64,000 nucleotides of DNA from Trebonia sp963811335 (GTDB lineage: Bacteria; Actinomycetota; Actinomycetes; Streptosporangiales; Streptosporangiaceae): the NCBI GenBank assembly GCA_963811335.1, contig CAWERB010000035.1, forward strand, positions 62,001 to 126,000, given 5' to 3'. This document shows positions 51,944 through 60,711 of the stretch, one piece after another. The translations under genes and the position numbers were made by a program. Position 1 is the first letter of the stretch. Every line of letters starts with the position of its first letter. A model generated the notes under the pieces. That model saw only the letters and a program-made list of their open reading frames with translations, had not been told where the DNA came from and did not search any database.

Positions 51944-52306
51944 TCCTTCTGCGAGGGTGAACTCTTGCGGTCAGACTTGCTGTATGACCGATGCACAGAA
52001 ACTAACTGGAAACTTTCCTATAAGATAGGCCTGTTGCCAGAACTTAACAAAGGCCGTCTACCTTGTGGTCGGCCGTGACCCGTGGTATCTCGTCGGAGGG
52101 GAAACGCTGATGTTGTTGTCTTCCGGGAGGGCGACCCCCCGTACCCCGCGGTTGTCTTCCGCGGGGGCGACCACCCGTACCTCCCGGTGCGGACCGGGGG
52201 CGTGGGGTGACCCGGCGGACCGGGCATCTTGTTCTGGCAAGATGTCGACTTATATCAATTTTTGTCCGGGTTTGGCGGCCGGATGGGCAACAGGGGGGTC
52301 GGACCG
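51944..52306. promoter_or_regulatory. Divergent control region of the sugar operon and ROK gene
   Basis: It contains GGAAA-C-TTTCC at 52009-52019 (66 bp before the binding-protein start), a perfect inverted repeat CATCTTG-N6-CAAGATG at 52225-52244 (63 bp before the ROK start), and two 30-bp direct repeats at 52116-52145 and 52152-52181 (27 of 30 identical, 36-bp period, pattern TTGTCTTCCG...GGGCGACC...CCGTACC). These are candidate ROK operators. An AT-rich stretch at 52250-52262 may be the -10 region for the ROK gene. Confidence 0.6.
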
Positions 52307-53581
52307 ATGACCGTTCAGCTCGGCGACGGGAAGCCCGACGGGAAGCCCGAGGGGAAGGCGACCGCGGGCGCGACCGCGGGCGTGCAGCGGCAGAAGCCGG
52401 GCACGCCCAGCCTGCTGCGCGAGCTGAACGACCGGGCCGCGCTCGAGCTGCTGCTCGCCGACGGGCCGCTCACCAGGGCGCAGCTGTCCGAGCGCACCGG
52501 CGTGTCCAAGGTCACCGTCTCCCAGATGCTCGCCAGGCTGGAGGAACGCGGCCTTGTGATGACCGCGGGCGAGCAGGCGGGCGGCCGGGGCCCCAATGCC
52601 GCCCTGTACGCCGTCGTCCCGTCAAGCGCCTACGTGGCCGGCCTGTACGTGGAGCAGGACCTGGTCAGCGCCGCCGTCGCGGACGTGACCGGGCGCCGGG
52701 TGGCGGACGTCAGCGTGGACCCCAACGGGGCCGACGACCCGGTGGGCATGGTCCGCGACGCCATCGGCCGCGCCTGTAGAAGCGCCGGCATCGGCTTCTC
52801 CGCGCTGTCCGCCGTCGTGCTCGGCATCCCCGGCGTGCTCGACCCGCGCACCGGCGCGCCGCGGCTCGCGGTGAACCTCCCCACCTGGCACGAGGGCGTG
52901 CTCGACGCCCTGCGCGAGATGCTGCACACCCCGGTGGTGATCGAGAACGACGTGAACCTCGCCGCGATGGCCGAGCGCGCCGACGGCGTCGCGGCCGGGC
53001 TGGACGACTACGCGTTCATCTGGCTCGGCACCGGCCTCGGCCTCGCCACGGTCATCGACGGCCGGGTCCGCCGGGGCGTCGGCGGTGCCGCGGGCGAGAT
53101 CGGCTGGATGCCGGTGCACGGCGCGCCGCTCCCGGCGGGGAACGAGCACCCGGGCAAGTCCGGGCTGCAGGCCCTGGCCGGCGGCCTCGCGGTGCACACC
53201 CTGGCCGCCGAGCACGGCTTCGGCGGCGCGACTCCCGCCGACGCGGTGGCCGCCGCGGTGGCCGAGCTGGCGCGCGACCCGCAAGCGCCGGCCGCGAGGG
53301 CGTTCCTCGACGACCTCGCGCACCGCGTCGCCATCGGCGTGGCCGCGGTCTGCTCCGTCCTCGACCCGGGCCTCGTCGTCCTCGGCGGCACGGTCGGCGA
53401 GGCCGGCGCCGGCGAGCTCGCCGCCCGGGTGGAGGCCGAGATTCCCCGGCTGTGCCTGGCCCGCCCCGCGGTGCTGCCCACCTCCGTCCCGGGCGAGCCG
53501 GTCCTCCGCGGCGCCATGCAGGCGGCCCTCGCCCAGGCGCGGGCCGCCCTGTTCACCTCACTCGGCTCGGCCGCCGACTAA
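52307..53581 (+). CDS. ROK-family transcriptional regulator
   Basis: 424 residues from ATG 52307 (an earlier ATG at 52283 is possible). Winged HTH: LLRELNDRAALELLLADGPLTRAQLSERTGVSKVTVSQMLARLEERGLV. ROK sugar-kinase fold: VLGIPGVLDPRTGAPR, VVIENDVNLAAMAERADG, IWLGTGLGLATVIDGRVRRGVGGAAGEIGW. The cysteine-rich ROK zinc motif is largely absent. It is divergent from the ABC/GH3 operon and most likely represses it until the imported sugar binds. Confidence 0.92.
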   Translation: MTVQLGDGKPDGKPEGKATAGATAGVQRQKPGTPSLLRELNDRAALELLLADGPLTRAQLSERTGVSKVTVSQMLARLEERGLVMTAGEQAGGRGPNAALYAVVPSSAYVAGLYVEQDLVSAAVADVTGRRVADVSVDPNGADDPVGMVRDAIGRACRSAGIGFSALSAVVLGIPGVLDPRTGAPRLAVNLPTWHEGVLDALREMLHTPVVIENDVNLAAMAERADGVAAGLDDYAFIWLGTGLGLATVIDGRVRRGVGGAAGEIGWMPVHGAPLPAGNEHPGKSGLQALAGGLAVHTLAAEHGFGGATPADAVAAAVAELARDPQAPAARAFLDDLAHRVAIGVAAVCSVLDPGLVVLGGTVGEAGAGELAARVEAEIPRLCLARPAVLPTSVPGEPVLRGAMQAALAQARAALFTSLGSAAD

Positions 53582-53604
53582 TCCGCCCCCGGGCCAGAAC
53601 GCAC

Positions 53605-53640
53605 TGTGCCGCCGGCCTCTGTCGCGAGGCCGGCGGCACA
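53605..53640. terminator. Bidirectional terminator
   Basis: Perfect 15-bp inverted repeat TGTGCCGCCGGCCTC / GAGGCCGGCGGCACA with a 6-base loop, between the convergent ROK (stop 53581) and HtrA (stop 53670) genes. Confidence 0.8.
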
Positions 53641-53669
53641 GGCACTGCCGGACGGGTTGGGCGAGTTCG

Positions 53670-54923
53670 TCAGGCCGCCGGGCCGTTCGTCAGCGTGATG
53701 TTCGCGGTGTGCGACTGGCCCGAGGTGTCGGTCCAGGCGATGCTCACCTTGTCGCCGGGGTGCTTCCCGACGAGGATCTGCTGGATCTGGGTGCCGGAGG
53801 AGACCGGCTTTCCGTCGAGCGCGGTCACCACGTCGCCCTGGGCGAGGCCCGCCGCGGCCGCCGGGGTGCCCGCCTGGGCGCCGCCGAGCACCACGCCCTG
53901 GTAGTAGCTCGACTGCTGGCTGGCGATCTGCAGGCCGATGAACGCGGTCGCGCCGATGTGCACCGTCGAGGATGCCTGGCCCGCCTCGATCTGCCTGGCG
54001 ATGGACAGCGCGGTGTTGATCGGGATCGCGTAGCCCTGCGTCATGGACCCGCTACCCGAGCCGGACGACCCCGAGGAGCCCGAGCCCGAGCCGCCGAAGC
54101 CGCCCTGTCCGCCGAACCCGCCGTCCCCGTTCCCGCCGAACCCGCCGTTCCCGTTGCCGCCGAACTGGTAGTTCGTCGAGGCCGCGGTGTCGATGCCGAT
54201 GACCTGGGCGTGCGAGTTCACCAGCGGGCCGCCCGAGTCGCCGGCCTCGATGGCGGCGTTCGTCTGAATCAGCCCGGTGAGCTGCTCGGACGAGCCCGAG
54301 CCCTCGTCGGTGGCGGTGATCGCCTGGTTGAGCGCGGTGACGGCCCCCGGCGCCACCGAGGGGGTACCGCCCTTGCCGCCCGCGTTGCCGAGCGCCACCA
54401 CGCTGTCGCCGACCTTGACCGTCGAGGAGTCGGTGGTCGACGCGGTGGTCAGCCCGGACGCGCCGGAGAGCTGCAGCACCGCGATGTCCTGCGACTCGTC
54501 ATAGCCCACCACGCTCGCCTTGTACGTCTTGCCGTTGCCGATGTCGGTGACGCTGACCGAGGTGGCGCCGCTGATCACGTGGTTGTTGGTAAGGATCTCG
54601 CCGTTGGACGTCAGCACGATGCCGGTGCCCTTCGCGGTCGCCTGCTGATAGCCGAGCGTGGAGGTGACGTCGACGATGGCCGGGTTGACCCGGCTGGCGA
54701 TCTGCGCGGTGGACAGCTCGTTCTTCGAGGTCGACGTCGCGGTCGACCCAGGGGCGGACCCGTGCGACAGCCCGAGGGCCGCCCCCGCGCCGACCCCCGC
54801 GGCGACGACGGCGGTCGCCGTCAGGCCGAGCAACGTCCGGCCGCGGTGTCGCCGCGGCGGCTCCGGGTACTGCCCGTAGGGCAGGTGCTGCCCGTACGGG
54901 TACTGTGCGAATGGCTCACTCAT
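53670..54923 (-). CDS. HtrA/DegP-like membrane-anchored serine protease with PDZ domain
   Basis: 417 residues. The cytosolic N-terminus has two P-Y-G-Q-x motifs; one anchor helix (TLLGLTATAVVAAGVGAGAALGL). Trypsin-like triad: His in GEILTNNHVISGA, Asp in YDESQDIAVLQL, Ser in NAAIEAGDSGGPLVN. A Gly-rich insert (FGGNGNGGFGGNGDGGFGGQGG, then SGSGSSGSSGSGSGS) lies between the protease core and GYAIPINTALSIARQI. The PDZ domain is VLGGAQAGTPAAAAGLAQGDVVTALDGKPVSSGTQIQQIL. It degrades misfolded extracytoplasmic proteins or processes regulators. Confidence 0.95.
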   Translation of the reverse strand: MSEPFAQYPYGQHLPYGQYPEPPRRHRGRTLLGLTATAVVAAGVGAGAALGLSHGSAPGSTATSTSKNELSTAQIASRVNPAIVDVTSTLGYQQATAKGTGIVLTSNGEILTNNHVISGATSVSVTDIGNGKTYKASVVGYDESQDIAVLQLSGASGLTTASTTDSSTVKVGDSVVALGNAGGKGGTPSVAPGAVTALNQAITATDEGSGSSEQLTGLIQTNAAIEAGDSGGPLVNSHAQVIGIDTAASTNYQFGGNGNGGFGGNGDGGFGGQGGFGGSGSGSSGSSGSGSGSMTQGYAIPINTALSIARQIEAGQASSTVHIGATAFIGLQIASQQSSYYQGVVLGGAQAGTPAAAAGLAQGDVVTALDGKPVSSGTQIQQILVGKHPGDKVSIAWTDTSGQSHTANITLTNGPAA

Positions 54924-55402
54924 TGGTCTTCTACCCCGAATCCTCTTCGCAGCCTTGCTCTCTGCTCCGGTCGTCAGCCCTGCTGCTAGCTACACAGGAA
55001 GGATCGGTCGCAAACCTTGGCGGACCCCGAAGAGACCATGAGCCTGACCTACTGGTTAGCTGAGGTTTTCCTCAGCAACCTTGGACTCCGCTCACAATCA
55101 CGCGAAGAGCCGTCGTGAGCCAGGAAACTCCGGCACCCGCCGCTCCCCGACGGTGAAATCACAACCCGACGGTGAAACCACAACACCCTCCCTGTCAGCT
55201 ATGCCACCCCGTAGCAGCCTAACGCTTCGCCGGCCACCCCTGTTCCGCGAAACCCCAACTTCGCTCAATCTTCAGCGAAACCCAGCAGCCGGCGTTCCGT
55301 GACCGGGCAGTATTCGCCCGGCGCGCCCCCGTGCTTGCGGGACCGCCTCTGGAGAGGCACGATGTTCGCTAATTGCGTGCGTGGCGGCCCGCATGACGAC
55401 CC
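54924..55402. other. Divergent intergenic region with small repeats
   Basis: No gene seen. It holds a GCTGAGG-TTTT-CCTCAGC hairpin at 55059-55076 and two tandem 19-bp units (CCCGACGGTGAAAYCACAA) at 55146-55164 and 55165-55183. Promoters of the HtrA gene (left) and the DUF885 gene (right) should be here. Confidence 0.5.
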
Positions 55403-57136
55403 ATGTCCTTCGACAGGAGCACACGTGAGCGCAGACACCTCCCCGGCCGGCCGGCCGGGGAAGCCGGGCTTGCCACCGCACAGTTCCGTCAGCTGGCCGG
55501 GGACTACCTCGACGACCTGGCGCACCGCCACCCCGACATCGCCACCGAGCTCGGCGACCACCGCTACGACCACCGGCTCCCCGAGCGCGGCGAGGCGGCG
55601 CTCGACGACGAGCGCCGCGGCCTGCAGGAGTTCGCGGCCCGGCTGGCCGCCATCGACCAGGCGGGCCTGGGCAAGGAACTGCTCGTCGACGCGGCCGTGC
55701 TCGGCAACGACGTGGCCCGGCGCCTGTTCGAGATCACTGAGCTGCGCGAGCACGAGTGGAACCCACTGCTCGCGAACCCGGGCCAGGCGATCTACACGCT
55801 GCTCGCCAGGGACTACGCACCGCTCGGTGACCGGCTGCGGTCGCTGGCCGGCCGGCTCGCCGCGGTCCCGGCCACTCTCCAAGCCGCGCGCGGCCCGCTC
55901 GGGCGGATGCCCAAGGTTCACCTGGAGACCGCGATCGCCCAGTTCGGCGGGACGATCACCCTGGTCACCGAGGAGGTGAACGCCGCGCTGCACCAGGCCG
56001 CCAACGCCGGCGACGGGGCGGCCAGCGCCGCGGCGAGCACGGTAATCGCCGACGTCGAGCGGCTGCGGCCCGCCGCGCTCGCCGCGCTCGCCGAGCACAG
56101 GGACTGGCTGTCGGCCCGGCTGGCGGGCGATGACGCCGCGGCCGGCGGCGCCGGGTTCGCCGACCCGCGCATCGGGCGGGAGCTGTTCTCACGCAAGCTG
56201 TCGCTCGCGCTGTCCGCGGCGTCCGACGCCGACGCCATCCTGGCCAGGGCCGAGGCCGACCTCGAGCGGGTCACCGGCGAGATCACCGAGGTGGCAGGCC
56301 GGCTCGGCGGCAGTCCCCGCGAGGTACTCGCCCGGCTGAGCGCCGCGGCGCCCGACGAGGCGACGATCCTGGCCTTCTGCGCGGACGCGCTCGCCGCGCA
56401 GGTCGCCTTCGTCCGCGACCACGACCTGGTCACGCTGCATGACAACCCGGTCGAGGTCATCGACATGCCGGAGATCAACCGGGGCATCGCGGTCGCGTAC
56501 TGCGACCCGCCCGGCCCGCTCGAGCCGGTACCCGGCGCGACGTTCATCGCGGTCTCGCCGACGCCCAAGGACTGGACGACCGAGCGTGTCGCCTCCTTCT
56601 ACCGTGAGTACAACCGGCACATGGTGCACAACCTGATGGTGCACGAGGCGATGCCCGGCCATTACCTGCAGCTGCAGCACTCGCGCCGGTTCACCGGGGC
56701 GACCAGGCTGCGCGCCGCGCTCTGGTCGGGGCCGTTCGTGGAGGGCTGGGCGGTCTACGCGGAGGAGCTGATGGCCGCCCACGGGTACCCGGGGGAGGGC
56801 GACCCGGCGGCGGTCCGCATGCAGCAGCTCAAGATGCAGCTGCGCATGATCATCAACGCGATACTCGACGCCCGGGTGCACGCGCACGGGCTGACCGAGG
56901 CGCAGGCGATGACCCTGATGACCGGGCGCGGCTTCCAGGAGGACGGCGAGGCGTCAGGGAAGTGGCGCCGCGCGCAGCTCACCTCGGCCCAGCTGTCGAC
57001 CTACTACGTGGGCTACACCGAGGTCGCCGACCTGGCCGCCGACCTGCTCGGCCGCGGGCTGCCCGAGCGCGCCGCGCACGACAGCATGCTCGCCCACGGC
57101 TCGCCCCCGGTCCGCCTGCTCCGCACGCTCTGTTAA
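55403..57136 (+). CDS. DUF885 family metallopeptidase
   Basis: 577 residues as drawn. AGGAG six bases before GTG 55425 (VSADTSPAGRPGKP) is the best ribosome site but is in another frame, so the true start may be 55425 with a shift near 55465. The family body begins at ATAQFRQLAGDYLDDLAHRHPDIATELGDHRYDHRLP. Zinc-site motif HEAMPGHYLQLQHSRR (H-E-x-x-P-G-H), earlier YREYNRHMVHNLMV, and later FVEGWAVYAEELMA with the third ligand Glu. Relatives are soluble or secreted metallopeptidases; no signal peptide here, so probably cytosolic. Confidence 0.88.
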   Translation: MSFDRSTRERRHLPGRPAGEAGLATAQFRQLAGDYLDDLAHRHPDIATELGDHRYDHRLPERGEAALDDERRGLQEFAARLAAIDQAGLGKELLVDAAVLGNDVARRLFEITELREHEWNPLLANPGQAIYTLLARDYAPLGDRLRSLAGRLAAVPATLQAARGPLGRMPKVHLETAIAQFGGTITLVTEEVNAALHQAANAGDGAASAAASTVIADVERLRPAALAALAEHRDWLSARLAGDDAAAGGAGFADPRIGRELFSRKLSLALSAASDADAILARAEADLERVTGEITEVAGRLGGSPREVLARLSAAAPDEATILAFCADALAAQVAFVRDHDLVTLHDNPVEVIDMPEINRGIAVAYCDPPGPLEPVPGATFIAVSPTPKDWTTERVASFYREYNRHMVHNLMVHEAMPGHYLQLQHSRRFTGATRLRAALWSGPFVEGWAVYAEELMAAHGYPGEGDPAAVRMQQLKMQLRMIINAILDARVHAHGLTEAQAMTLMTGRGFQEDGEASGKWRRAQLTSAQLSTYYVGYTEVADLAADLLGRGLPERAAHDSMLAHGSPPVRLLRTLC

Positions 57137-57164
57137 CCCGGGGGGCGACCCCCGGACCCCCGAT

Positions 57165-57224
57165 GTCCGCGCTTGCTCGCCCGATGGCAAAGGGCGCCAT
57201 CGTATCGGGCGCGCAAGCACGGAC
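57165..57224. terminator. Long inverted repeat, bidirectional terminator
   Basis: 21-bp arms (57165-57185 and 57204-57224) with two mismatches and an 18-base centre that itself can pair (GATGGC / GCCATC). It lies between the convergent DUF885 and MFS genes. Confidence 0.7.
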
Positions 57225-57265
57225 CAGGGCAGCCGGTGACCCTGGCACCCCCAGCCATGCCGCCC

Positions 57266-58543
57266 TTAAGCCGGCAGGCGAAAGCGCGGCAGCGGCGACG
57301 GGACGAGCAGCAGCGAGCCGAGCACGCCGCCGGCCACGGCGATCCACAGCGCGGGCCGCAGGCCGAGCATGCTGCCCAGCCAGCCGCCGAGCAGCGCGCA
57401 GGCCGGCCGGGTCCCGTAGTTGATCGACTGGAACGCCCCCGACACGCGGGAGCGCATCGTGTCGGGTATCACCACGCCGAAGATCGCCGCGATGCTGATG
57501 TCGAGCACCATGACCCCGAAGCCGCTGAACGAGCAGGCGGCGAACAGCAGCAGCAGGGTGAGCGCGCCGGGCCCCGGGGCGGCGAGCGGGACGAGCGCGA
57601 GCGGGACGGTGAACACCAGGCACCCAGCCACGTAGACGAGCCCCGCGCCGAGCCGCGCGGTGAGCCGCTTGCACAGCAGGGAGCCGACGATGCCGCCGAC
57701 GGCGGCCGCCCCGATGACCGCGCCGAGCAGCCCCGGCCGCAGATGCAGGGTGCGCACCGCGTACAGCAGGAACAGCGCCTCGAACATCAGGTTGAAGAAG
57801 TTGACCACCGCCACGCCGGTCAGCGACGCCCGCACGATCGGGGAGGCGACGATGAACCGCAGCCCGGCGGTGAGGCCGTCCTCGCCGTCGGCGGCGGGCG
57901 GCTCCTTCGGCCGGATCAGGCCGAGCTGGAAGGCCGACCCGAGGAACGACAGGGCGTCAACCACGATGGCGTACGGCCCGCTCAGCGCCTGTACCAGGAG
58001 CCCGCCGACCGACGGCCCGCCCAGAAAGGAAAGCGCCCGGCTCCCGTAGATCAGCGACTGCCCGTCGACGTACTCCCCCGTCTCCACGATCGACACGAAC
58101 AGGGTCCCGTCGGACACGGTGAACAGCACGGAAAGCGATCCGGCCACGAACGTGACCACGCACATCTGCGTGAAGGTCAGCACGTGCAGCGCGTAGCACA
58201 GCGGGATCGTCGCGAACGCCGCGGCCCGGCCGATGTCGGCGAGGATCATGGCGTGGCGCCGCTTGCCGCGCCGGTCCACCCAGGCCCCGGTGTGCAGCCC
58301 GAACAGCAGGCTCGGCAGCCACTGCAGCGCGGTGAGCACGCCCATTTCGTAGGCCCGGGCGTGCAGGACGAGGACAGCCGTGAGCGGGATAGCGATCGAC
58401 GAGACCTGGTCGCCGAACATCGACACCGTCGAGGCTCCCCAGTAACGCCGGAACACCCGGTCCCGCAGCAACGGCGGTACCAGATCGCGGCCGTCCGCCC
58501 CTGCTTTCATCGCCATCAAAGCGTAAGTGCTTAACCGGGACAA
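57266..58543 (-). CDS. MFS transporter (enterobactin-exporter-like, MFS_3/MFS_1)
   Basis: 425 residues with about twelve helices. MFS loop motif GAWVDRRGKRRHAMILADIGRA between helices 2 and 3, LSFLGGPSVGGLLVQALSGPYAIVVDALSFLGSA in the middle, and GFGVMVLDISIAAIFGVVIPDTMRSRVSGAFQSINYGTRPACALLGGWLG near the end. Proton-driven export of a small molecule or drug is expected. The start may be ATG 58507 (MKAGADGRDLVPPLLRDRVFRRYWG). Confidence 0.92.
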   Translation of the reverse strand: MSRLSTYALMAMKAGADGRDLVPPLLRDRVFRRYWGASTVSMFGDQVSSIAIPLTAVLVLHARAYEMGVLTALQWLPSLLFGLHTGAWVDRRGKRRHAMILADIGRAAAFATIPLCYALHVLTFTQMCVVTFVAGSLSVLFTVSDGTLFVSIVETGEYVDGQSLIYGSRALSFLGGPSVGGLLVQALSGPYAIVVDALSFLGSAFQLGLIRPKEPPAADGEDGLTAGLRFIVASPIVRASLTGVAVVNFFNLMFEALFLLYAVRTLHLRPGLLGAVIGAAAVGGIVGSLLCKRLTARLGAGLVYVAGCLVFTVPLALVPLAAPGPGALTLLLLFAACSFSGFGVMVLDISIAAIFGVVIPDTMRSRVSGAFQSINYGTRPACALLGGWLGSMLGLRPALWIAVAGGVLGSLLLVPSPLPRFRLPA

Positions 58544-58595
58544 TGCACGCGCCGGATGGCATCTCGGAGCACCGAAATGCGGTCTCCGTAGTGAC

Positions 58596-59471
58596 CTACT
58601 CGGCCACCGGCTCCGCGGTCTGCGGGATGCCCGACGGGATGCCCGCCTGGATGCCCGACTGGATGCTGGCCTGGCTACCGCGAGCCGGCGGCAGCCAGTC
58701 GGGCACCCCCGCGCCGGCCGCCTCCCGCGGCTGGACCAGCGCCTCCCGCGCCGCCATGAAGAGCATGTAGGGGATAAGGTCCACCGAGCGGCGCAGGAAC
58801 CACTTAGTCCCCTTGGTCGCCATCCACAGCACGTCGTCGCCCCGGGTCGCCGCGGGACTGGTCGGCTCGGCGCCGGGACGGCTGGCCACGGGAACGCCGG
58901 CCGCGGCGAGCCGGTCCCACATCCGGCAGGCGATGAGCCGGTGACCGCGCTCGTTGGGGTGCAGCCGGTCCACCGACCAGTTGCGCCGGTCGTAGGTCTC
59001 CGGGTCGGTCGAGGCGTCCCAGTGCACCGTCCCGTAGTGCGCCGCGATCCGGTCGAGCTCGGCGTTGACCGCCCGCATCCGCCGCGACAGCGGGCGGGCG
59101 AGCCCGGCCGGCAGCCCGAACATCTGCGCCGGGTCGGGCAGCCGCATGGTGAGCACGGTCGCGCCGCTCGCGGTCAGCGCGGCGACCGTCCGCGCGGTGG
59201 CCTGGCCGGTCCGCACCGGGTCGAACCCGGCCCGCAGCGTGTCGTTGATGCCGACGACGACGCTGGCGACGTGCGGTCGCAGCAGCAGTGCGTCGGGGAG
59301 CTGGTCGCGCTCGACGTGCTTGGCCTGCGCGCCGATCGCCGCGAGGTTGTGCAGCTCCGGCTTGGGCAGCCCGGCGGCGAGATGGCGCGTCCAGCCGCGC
59401 CAGCCGCCGTCGGGCGCCGGGTCGCCCATGCCGAGGGTGATCGAGTCGCCGAGCGTCACGATTCGCGTCAT
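58596..59471 (-). CDS. SGNH/GDSL hydrolase
   Basis: 291 residues from ATG 59471. Block I RIVTLGDSITLGMGD (Ser nucleophile), Gly/Asn blocks ASVVVGINDTLRAG, and the C-terminal D-x-x-H in WSVDRLHPNERGHRLIA. After the catalytic domain a C-terminal segment follows (KGTKWFLRRSVDLIPYMLFMAAREALVQ), as in actinomycete relatives. Likely an esterase or lipase; no signal peptide. It lies between the MFS and glycosyltransferase genes, same strand, perhaps one transcription unit. Confidence 0.92.
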   Translation of the reverse strand: MTRIVTLGDSITLGMGDPAPDGGWRGWTRHLAAGLPKPELHNLAAIGAQAKHVERDQLPDALLLRPHVASVVVGINDTLRAGFDPVRTGQATARTVAALTASGATVLTMRLPDPAQMFGLPAGLARPLSRRMRAVNAELDRIAAHYGTVHWDASTDPETYDRRNWSVDRLHPNERGHRLIACRMWDRLAAAGVPVASRPGAEPTSPAATRGDDVLWMATKGTKWFLRRSVDLIPYMLFMAAREALVQPREAAGAGVPDWLPPARGSQASIQSGIQAGIPSGIPQTAEPVAE

Positions 59472-59502
59472 GCGTCACCTGCCAGGAAGCGAGTGGTCAC
59501 GG

Positions 59503-60645
59503 TTAGGCCGCCAGCCGGGCGGGCGGCGCGTCCGCCTCGATGACGGCCGCGTAGTGTCCGAGAAGCTCGTCGGTGAGCGCGGGCCAGGTGCGGCCGAGCA
59601 CGCGCCGCCGCGCCGCCGCGCCGAGCCGGGCGCGCAGCGCCGGGTCGGCGGCCAGCTCCCGCACCGCCGCGGCGAGCGCGCCCGGGTCGCCCGGCGGGAT
59701 CAGGTACCCCGTCTCGCCGTCGGCCACGAGGTCCCGCGGTCCGCCCGAGGCGGGGGCGACGACCGGCAGGCCGCTCGCTGACGCCTCCTGGATCGTCTGC
59801 CCGAACGTCTCGAACGGCCCGGTGTGCACGAAGACGTCGAGCGACGCGTAGATCCGCGCCAGGTCAGCGCCGTAGCGCATGCCGAGGAAGGCCGCGGAAG
59901 GCAGCGCGGCGCGCAGTTCCTCCTCCATCGGCCCGCCGCCGGTGACCGCCAGCTTCACCCCGGGCAGCGCGGCGACCGCGGCGAGCAGGTCGACCCGCTT
60001 CTCGATCGCCAGCCGTCCCACGTAGCCGACGATCACCTCGCCGCCCGGCGCGATCTCGGCGCGCAGCCGCTCGTCGCGCAGCACCGGGCGGAACCGCTCG
60101 CTGTCCACGCCGCGGCCCCACAGCCAGACCCGCTCGAGGCCGCGGGAGTGCAGTTCGGCGGCGGTCATGCTGGACGGGGCGAGGGTGCGGCCCGCCGCGT
60201 TGTGTATGTCGCGCAGCCAGCGCCAGGCGAACGCCTCGGTCGCCCGGCCGAGGTGGTAGGCGCGGGCGTAGCTCGGCAGGTCCGTCTGGTAGACGGCGAT
60301 CGTCGGCAGGCGCTCGGCCCGCGCGACCCGGGTGCCCCACGCGCCCAGCGCGACCGGGCTGGCCAGGTGCACGACCTCGGTCCGGTGCCGGACGATGGCC
60401 TTGCGGGTAGCCGGCGTGGGCAGGCCGAGCCGGAAGGTCGGGTAGCCGGGCAGCGGGACGGACGGCACCCGCTCGACGGGGTAGGGGAGCCGGTCATCGG
60501 CGTCCGCCGCGCAGCGCCCCGACTCCGGCGCGATGATGAGGGGCTGGTGCCCCTTGCGCACGAGGTTCTCCGCCACGCGCACTACGCAGTGTGCGACGCC
60601 GTTAACGTCAGGCGGGAACGACTCCGTAATGATCGCGATCCTCAT
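59503..60645 (-). CDS. GT4-family glycosyltransferase (mannosyltransferase-like)
   Basis: 380 residues. MRIAIITESFPPDVNGVAHCVVRVAENLVRKGHQPLIIAPE is the acceptor-site start of PimB/MgtA-type enzymes. EVVHLASPVALG, VWLWGRGVDSERFRP, VIVGYVGRLAIEKRVDLLAAVAALPGVKLAVTGGG and the E-x7-E motif FETFGQTIQEASASGLPVVAP (GDP-sugar binding) follow. Probably transfers mannose to a glycolipid at the inner membrane face. Clean frame. Confidence 0.93.
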   Translation of the reverse strand: MRIAIITESFPPDVNGVAHCVVRVAENLVRKGHQPLIIAPESGRCAADADDRLPYPVERVPSVPLPGYPTFRLGLPTPATRKAIVRHRTEVVHLASPVALGAWGTRVARAERLPTIAVYQTDLPSYARAYHLGRATEAFAWRWLRDIHNAAGRTLAPSSMTAAELHSRGLERVWLWGRGVDSERFRPVLRDERLRAEIAPGGEVIVGYVGRLAIEKRVDLLAAVAALPGVKLAVTGGGPMEEELRAALPSAAFLGMRYGADLARIYASLDVFVHTGPFETFGQTIQEASASGLPVVAPASGGPRDLVADGETGYLIPPGDPGALAAAVRELAADPALRARLGAAARRRVLGRTWPALTDELLGHYAAVIEADAPPARLAA

Positions 60646-60711
60646 GATTCCAAGATCGCTACACGGCGTTCGAATTCAGCTACGACGCCGTTACACCCAA
60701 ACGAACGGTCG

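Noticed and set aside
57173..58534. Long open frame on the + strand opposite the MFS gene
   Set aside because: Its protein is an Arg/Gln/His/Pro-rich string with no hydrophobic core, a mirror of the high-GC codon pattern of the real membrane protein on the other strand.
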